From Chryseobacterium cheonjiense (GTDB lineage Bacteria > Bacteroidota > Bacteroidia > Flavobacteriales > Weeksellaceae): DNA of 64,000 nt. Numbering within the stretch: position 1 is the first letter of the stretch; each line of letters begins with the position of its first letter. Location of the stretch: assembly GCF_012927265.1 (NCBI RefSeq), contig NZ_JABBGF010000002.1, positions 857,971 to 921,970 on the forward strand. The letters are read 5' to 3'. Positions 61,307 through 64,000 of the stretch are shown here, piece after piece. Below the pieces are notes generated by a model, which did not search any database, was not told the DNA's origin, and saw nothing but the letters and a program-made list of their open reading frames with translations. The position numbers were made by a program, and so were the translations under genes.

Positions 61307-61810
61307 ATGAAAAAATTAAGTGTATTATTTGCAGCGGTAATGATGGTTGTATCGGTAGGTATGGCAAAAGCTCAAAAAATTGCAACTTTAGACGTTATAG
61401 GTGTTCTTAACGCAATGCCTGAAAAGAAAAAAGCAGATACTGATCTTAAAGCTTTCTTAGATACGAAACAAGCTGAAATTAAGAAAAAAGCAGATGCTGG
61501 ACAGGCTAAATTGAAGCAATATACTGAAGAAGCTCCTAAAAAAACAGCTGACGAAAACAAAGCAAGAGAAGCTGAATTAGCAAAAATGCAGCAGGAAATT
61601 CAGGATATGAACGATAAAGCTCAAAAAGATTTTGTTGCAAAACAGGATGCTGCTTATGAACCAATCGAGAAAAAACTGAACGATGCCGTTTCCAAAGTTG
61701 CTAAAGCAAACGGATACGATTATATCATGGATGCAAACTCTTCTGCCTTCGTATTTAAAGGAGGTCCGGACGCTACTGCTGCCGTGAAGAAAGAACTAGG
61801 CGTTCAATAA
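61307..61810 (+). CDS. OmpH/Skp-family periplasmic chaperone, second copy
   Basis: The 167-residue protein has a signal peptide (cut after AKAQ) and the same KIATLDVIGVLNAMPEKKKA start, Lys/Ala-rich coiled coil and YIMDANSSAFVFKGG end as the first copy. A hairpin ATAAAAGTTTAACTTTTAT lies in the gap before it (about 61244-61262), which may reduce read-through. A strong terminator follows. Confidence 0.9.
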   Translation: MKKLSVLFAAVMMVVSVGMAKAQKIATLDVIGVLNAMPEKKKADTDLKAFLDTKQAEIKKKADAGQAKLKQYTEEAPKKTADENKAREAELAKMQQEIQDMNDKAQKDFVAKQDAAYEPIEKKLNDAVSKVAKANGYDYIMDANSSAFVFKGGPDATAAVKKELGVQ

Positions 61811-61839
61811 TTTTCAGATATTTAAAAACATTTATAAAA

Positions 61840-61867
61840 AACCATCTCTCATCGAGGTGGTTTTTTT
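61840..61867 (+). terminator. terminator after the second OmpH gene
   Basis: AACCATCTC and GAGGTGGTT form a 9-bp stem (one T-G pair) around TCATC, followed directly by a T7 run. Confidence 0.88.
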
Positions 61868-61874
61868 ATTTTTG
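61867..61874 (+). promoter_or_regulatory. -7 promoter box of the thioesterase gene
   Basis: TATTTTTG, 4 bases before the ATG at 61879, fits TAnnTTTG and begins within the T run of the terminator. Since transcription starts a few bases after the box, the mRNA may have almost no leader. Confidence 0.4.
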
Positions 61875-61878
61875 CAGC

Positions 61879-62364
61879 ATGGAAAAAGAAGTATCGACCA
61901 CGGTAAAGGTGCGGTTTAGTGATTGTGATCCGATTGGGCATTTAAATAATGTGAAATATCTCGACTATATGTTCAATGCAAGGGAAGACCATGTAGAAAC
62001 ATTTTACGGTTTTACCTATGAAGAATATACAAAACTTACAGGCTGTACCTGGATTGCCATTCAGAATGAGATTGCCTATCTGAAAGAAGTGAGATATAAT
62101 ACCTCGGTTGTAATCAGCAGCAAAACCATAGACGTTCAGGATAGAACGGCAAAGGTTGAAATTCTTATGAAAAGTCTGGACGAGAAAACTATTCATGCGG
62201 TATTGTGGGTAACCATAATTTACTTTAATGTAAAAGCTAGAAAGTCGGAAGTACATCCTGAAGATATTAAAGAAACGTTCAACAAATTTTATGTAGATTT
62301 AGAACAGAAAGATTTTCAGTCAAGAGTTAAATTTTTAAGATCACAAAACGCGAAAAATTCATAA
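61879..62364 (+). CDS. hotdog thioesterase (4HBT-type)
   Basis: The 161-residue protein has the 4HBT pattern VRFSDCDPIGHLNNVKYLDYM, with the catalytic Asp at D17 and WVTIIYFNVKARKSEVHPE near the end. It hydrolyses acyl-CoA or acyl-ACP; the chain is unknown. It overlaps rfbD by one base (TAATG), though no pathway link is obvious. Confidence 0.87.
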   Translation: MEKEVSTTVKVRFSDCDPIGHLNNVKYLDYMFNAREDHVETFYGFTYEEYTKLTGCTWIAIQNEIAYLKEVRYNTSVVISSKTIDVQDRTAKVEILMKSLDEKTIHAVLWVTIIYFNVKARKSEVHPEDIKETFNKFYVDLEQKDFQSRVKFLRSQNAKNS

Positions 62365-63224
62365 TGAAAAAAATATTAGTAGTAGGAGGAAGCGGACAGT
62401 TGGGTAATTGCATCAGAAAAATTGCTCCCGACTTTGAATTGGATTATGAGTTTATATTTACAGACTCTCAAACATTGAATGTAACGGATGAAGATCAGGT
62501 AAATTCATTTTTTTATGATAACAAACCCGATTTTTGTATAAATGCATCGGCTTTTACAGCAGTAGATCTTGCAGAAAAGGAAGAAGAAAAAGCATTTGCA
62601 GTAAATGCATATGGAGTTGCCCACCTTGCACAAGCCTGTAAAGAATATCATACTATTTTTATTCATGTCTCCACCGACTACGTTTTTGATGGTGAAACCA
62701 ATTTGTGTTACTCCGAAGATGATTTCACTAGCCCGATAGGCGTGTACGGCGCATCCAAATTAAAAGGGGAAGAACTGGCTTTAGAAGCAAACCTTAAAAC
62801 AATAATTCTCAGAACATCATGGCTCTATTCAGAATTCAATAAAAATTTCGTGAAAACCATGCTTCACCTGTTTTCACAAAAAGACGAACTTGGTATCGTG
62901 GCCGATCAGTTCGGGCAACCGACCAATGCCAATGACCTCGCAGAAGCCATCATGAATATCATTGAAGCACCTCAAAAAAACTATGGTATTTTTCATTTCT
63001 CAAACTATCCGGAAACAACATGGTTCGAATTCGCCGGAAAAATTGCTGAGCTTTCAAAGTCGGAGATCAAACTCAATCCCTTAACAACCGAGCAATATCC
63101 GACTCCGGCAAAAAGACCCAAAAGAAGTACCATGTGTTTGGATAAGATAGAGCAGGTTTACAAAATTGAACCCAAATATTGGGAAAATAGTCTTGAAGAA
63201 TGTCTGAACATTCTTGCACAATAA
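62364..63224 (+). CDS. rfbD: dTDP-4-dehydrorhamnose reductase
   Basis: This NADPH enzyme makes dTDP-L-rhamnose, a donor for surface polysaccharide. The 286-residue protein has GGSGQLG (8-14), INASAFTAVDLAEKE, STDYVFDG and the catalytic YGASKLKGE, followed by ILRTSWLYSEF and AKRPKRSTMCLDK. The other rhamnose genes (rfbABC) are not in this window. It may supply the exopolysaccharide genes to the left. Confidence 0.94.
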   Translation: MKKILVVGGSGQLGNCIRKIAPDFELDYEFIFTDSQTLNVTDEDQVNSFFYDNKPDFCINASAFTAVDLAEKEEEKAFAVNAYGVAHLAQACKEYHTIFIHVSTDYVFDGETNLCYSEDDFTSPIGVYGASKLKGEELALEANLKTIILRTSWLYSEFNKNFVKTMLHLFSQKDELGIVADQFGQPTNANDLAEAIMNIIEAPQKNYGIFHFSNYPETTWFEFAGKIAELSKSEIKLNPLTTEQYPTPAKRPKRSTMCLDKIEQVYKIEPKYWENSLEECLNILAQ

Positions 63225-63234
63225 TATATATAGA

Positions 63235-63918
63235 ATGAAAAAAATAGTATTTGCAGTCTTTGTTTTTGTTGCTCACATTTTTTATGCCCAAAATGTATTC
63301 TTAACGAAAGTTGAAAAGACGCATGAAAACACAGACAAGTTTTTATATAAAATTGATGAGGAAAAGGCAGAGGCAATATATCTCGGAGAAATCGAAGTTC
63401 AGGGCTTTTCAAAAAATGATGCCGAAATTTTCTCATTGATCTATAAAAAAGCAAAAGAAATCGGAGCCAATACTTTTGCATTAAAACCATTTGAAACCGT
63501 TGACGGCTCAATGCAGAATTTCAATCCTGCAAATTACAGACTGGCTTTGTACCATCTTCCGAAAGAAAAATTATTGAATCAGACAGGAAGCCTCTATTTG
63601 TTTGCCTCTTCAGACAAAGATCAAAAGATCGCCTTAAATAAAACGGATTATATACTGTCCCCAAGATCATACTTTGTTATACAGACGGTCCCGGGAGAAA
63701 TTTATACCATCTCAACAAAAAAACTGTTAGGTTCAACCATAAAATTTCAGCCGAAAGAAAGCAGCTCCAACCAATATTTCCAGATTTCGGCCACCAAAAT
63801 AAAATCAGACGAAACTGGAGTTGGTGGACTCAACTTAAAAAGTGGTGACATTATTGGACTGGAAAAATCGTACGCCGAATTTCTTAGCGTAATTTATAGT
63901 AAACAAAAAGCAGAGTAA
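63235..63918 (+). CDS. small exported protein, unknown function
   Basis: The 227-residue protein has a signal peptide (MKKIVFAVFVFVAHIFYAQ) and a soluble part with no family I recognise. The ATG at 63235 is chosen over one seven codons earlier, because the signal peptide begins normally there. It follows rfbD by 10 bases and ends in a hairpin terminator, so it is the last gene of this small operon. Confidence 0.75.
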   Translation: MKKIVFAVFVFVAHIFYAQNVFLTKVEKTHENTDKFLYKIDEEKAEAIYLGEIEVQGFSKNDAEIFSLIYKKAKEIGANTFALKPFETVDGSMQNFNPANYRLALYHLPKEKLLNQTGSLYLFASSDKDQKIALNKTDYILSPRSYFVIQTVPGEIYTISTKKLLGSTIKFQPKESSSNQYFQISATKIKSDETGVGGLNLKSGDIIGLEKSYAEFLSVIYSKQKAE

Positions 63919-63934
63919 AAACTTTGCTTTTTTT
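63907..63934 (+). terminator. terminator at the end of the exported protein gene
   Basis: AAAGCAGAGT and ACTTTGCTTT form a 10-bp stem (one G-T pair) around AAAA, followed by a T run. The stem starts inside the coding sequence and covers the stop codon. The last 66 bases of the window hold no feature I can support. Confidence 0.85.
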
Positions 63935-64000
63935 ATTTCAATAAGTTTTAGGGTGAATTTGTGGAAGCCAATCAATACTTCTATTTAACAACTTCCGCAC

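Noticed and set aside
1..64000. CRISPR arrays, tRNA or rRNA genes, insertion sequences with transposases
   Set aside because: I looked for regular direct repeats with spacers, tRNA-like cloverleaf ends and transposase motifs on both strands and saw none. The repeats present are short, inverted or dispersed.

Overview
The window is chromosomal DNA of a Bacteroidota bacterium, most likely Chryseobacterium or a close Weeksellaceae relative. The AT-rich sequence carries repeated TAnnTTTG promoter boxes (the Bacteroidota -7 element) and a type IX secretion C-terminal sorting domain. It also encodes a flexirubin-type pigment cluster with a tyrosine ammonia-lyase that closely resembles the Flavobacterium enzyme.

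Layout. 1-6446 (minus strand): housekeeping genes trpS (cut by the window edge), a SanA/YdcF-like protein, lspA, two small proteins, a TraR/DksA-type protein and a type 2-like ileS. 7036-41927: a flexirubin (aryl polyene plus dialkylresorcinol) gene cluster in two opposed arms. The plus arm (7036-18054) holds the aryl-acid ligase, tyrosine ammonia-lyase, ketoreductase, ketosynthase, ACP, acyltransferase, CrtI-like oxidoreductase and a C45 amidase/acyltransferase lipoprotein, with a halogenase-like flavoenzyme on the minus strand inside it. A diheme cytochrome c and an ASPIC/UnbV type IX secreted protein (18280-21414) lie between the arms. The minus arm (41927 down to 21466) runs from the MMPL-acyltransferase-methyltransferase fusion through DarA, DarB, hotdog dehydratases, a BtrH-like protein, an ABC exporter, three ketosynthase genes, a ketosynthase-like half protein, a second ACP, a deacetylase, LolA/LolB-like proteins and a GT2-DUF2062 fusion. 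A toxin-antitoxin pair and a GxxExxY gene are embedded in it. 42101-44247: two membrane proteins (one EpsG/Wzy-like). 44488-47061: topA. 47186-49314: an orphan two-TM protein and a secreted beta-propeller glycosidase-like protein. 49587-56267: an arginase-fold pseudoenzyme and an exopolysaccharide cluster (GT2, WecA/MraY-like transferase, Wza-like lipoprotein, Wzc-like tyrosine kinase). 56481-63918: envelope biogenesis genes (DUF6089, uppS, bamA, two OmpH/Skp), a thioesterase, rfbD and a small secreted protein.

How the genes work together. The pigment pathway can be read end to end. The lyase makes 4-coumarate and the ligase activates it. KS/KS-CLF, ketoreductase and dehydratases with two ACPs build the aryl polyene acid, while DarB and DarA make the dialkylresorcinol. 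Acyltransferase domains probably join the halves, and MMPL, ABC and Lol-type proteins move product or intermediates to the outer membrane. The right end serves envelope and capsule synthesis.

The most notable points are a swapped HIGH signature (GIHH) in IleS, a short mobile-repeat-like insert inside ileS, a toxin-antitoxin pair inside the pigment operon, a repeat family that adjoins both ACP genes, a ureohydrolase that has lost its metal ligands, an orphan two-TM protein, and a nine-fold Gly-Tyr tail on the tyrosine kinase. I did not find a convincing wholly new multi-gene system. The parts with least known function are the 290-residue two-TM protein and the BtrH-like/134-residue pair.
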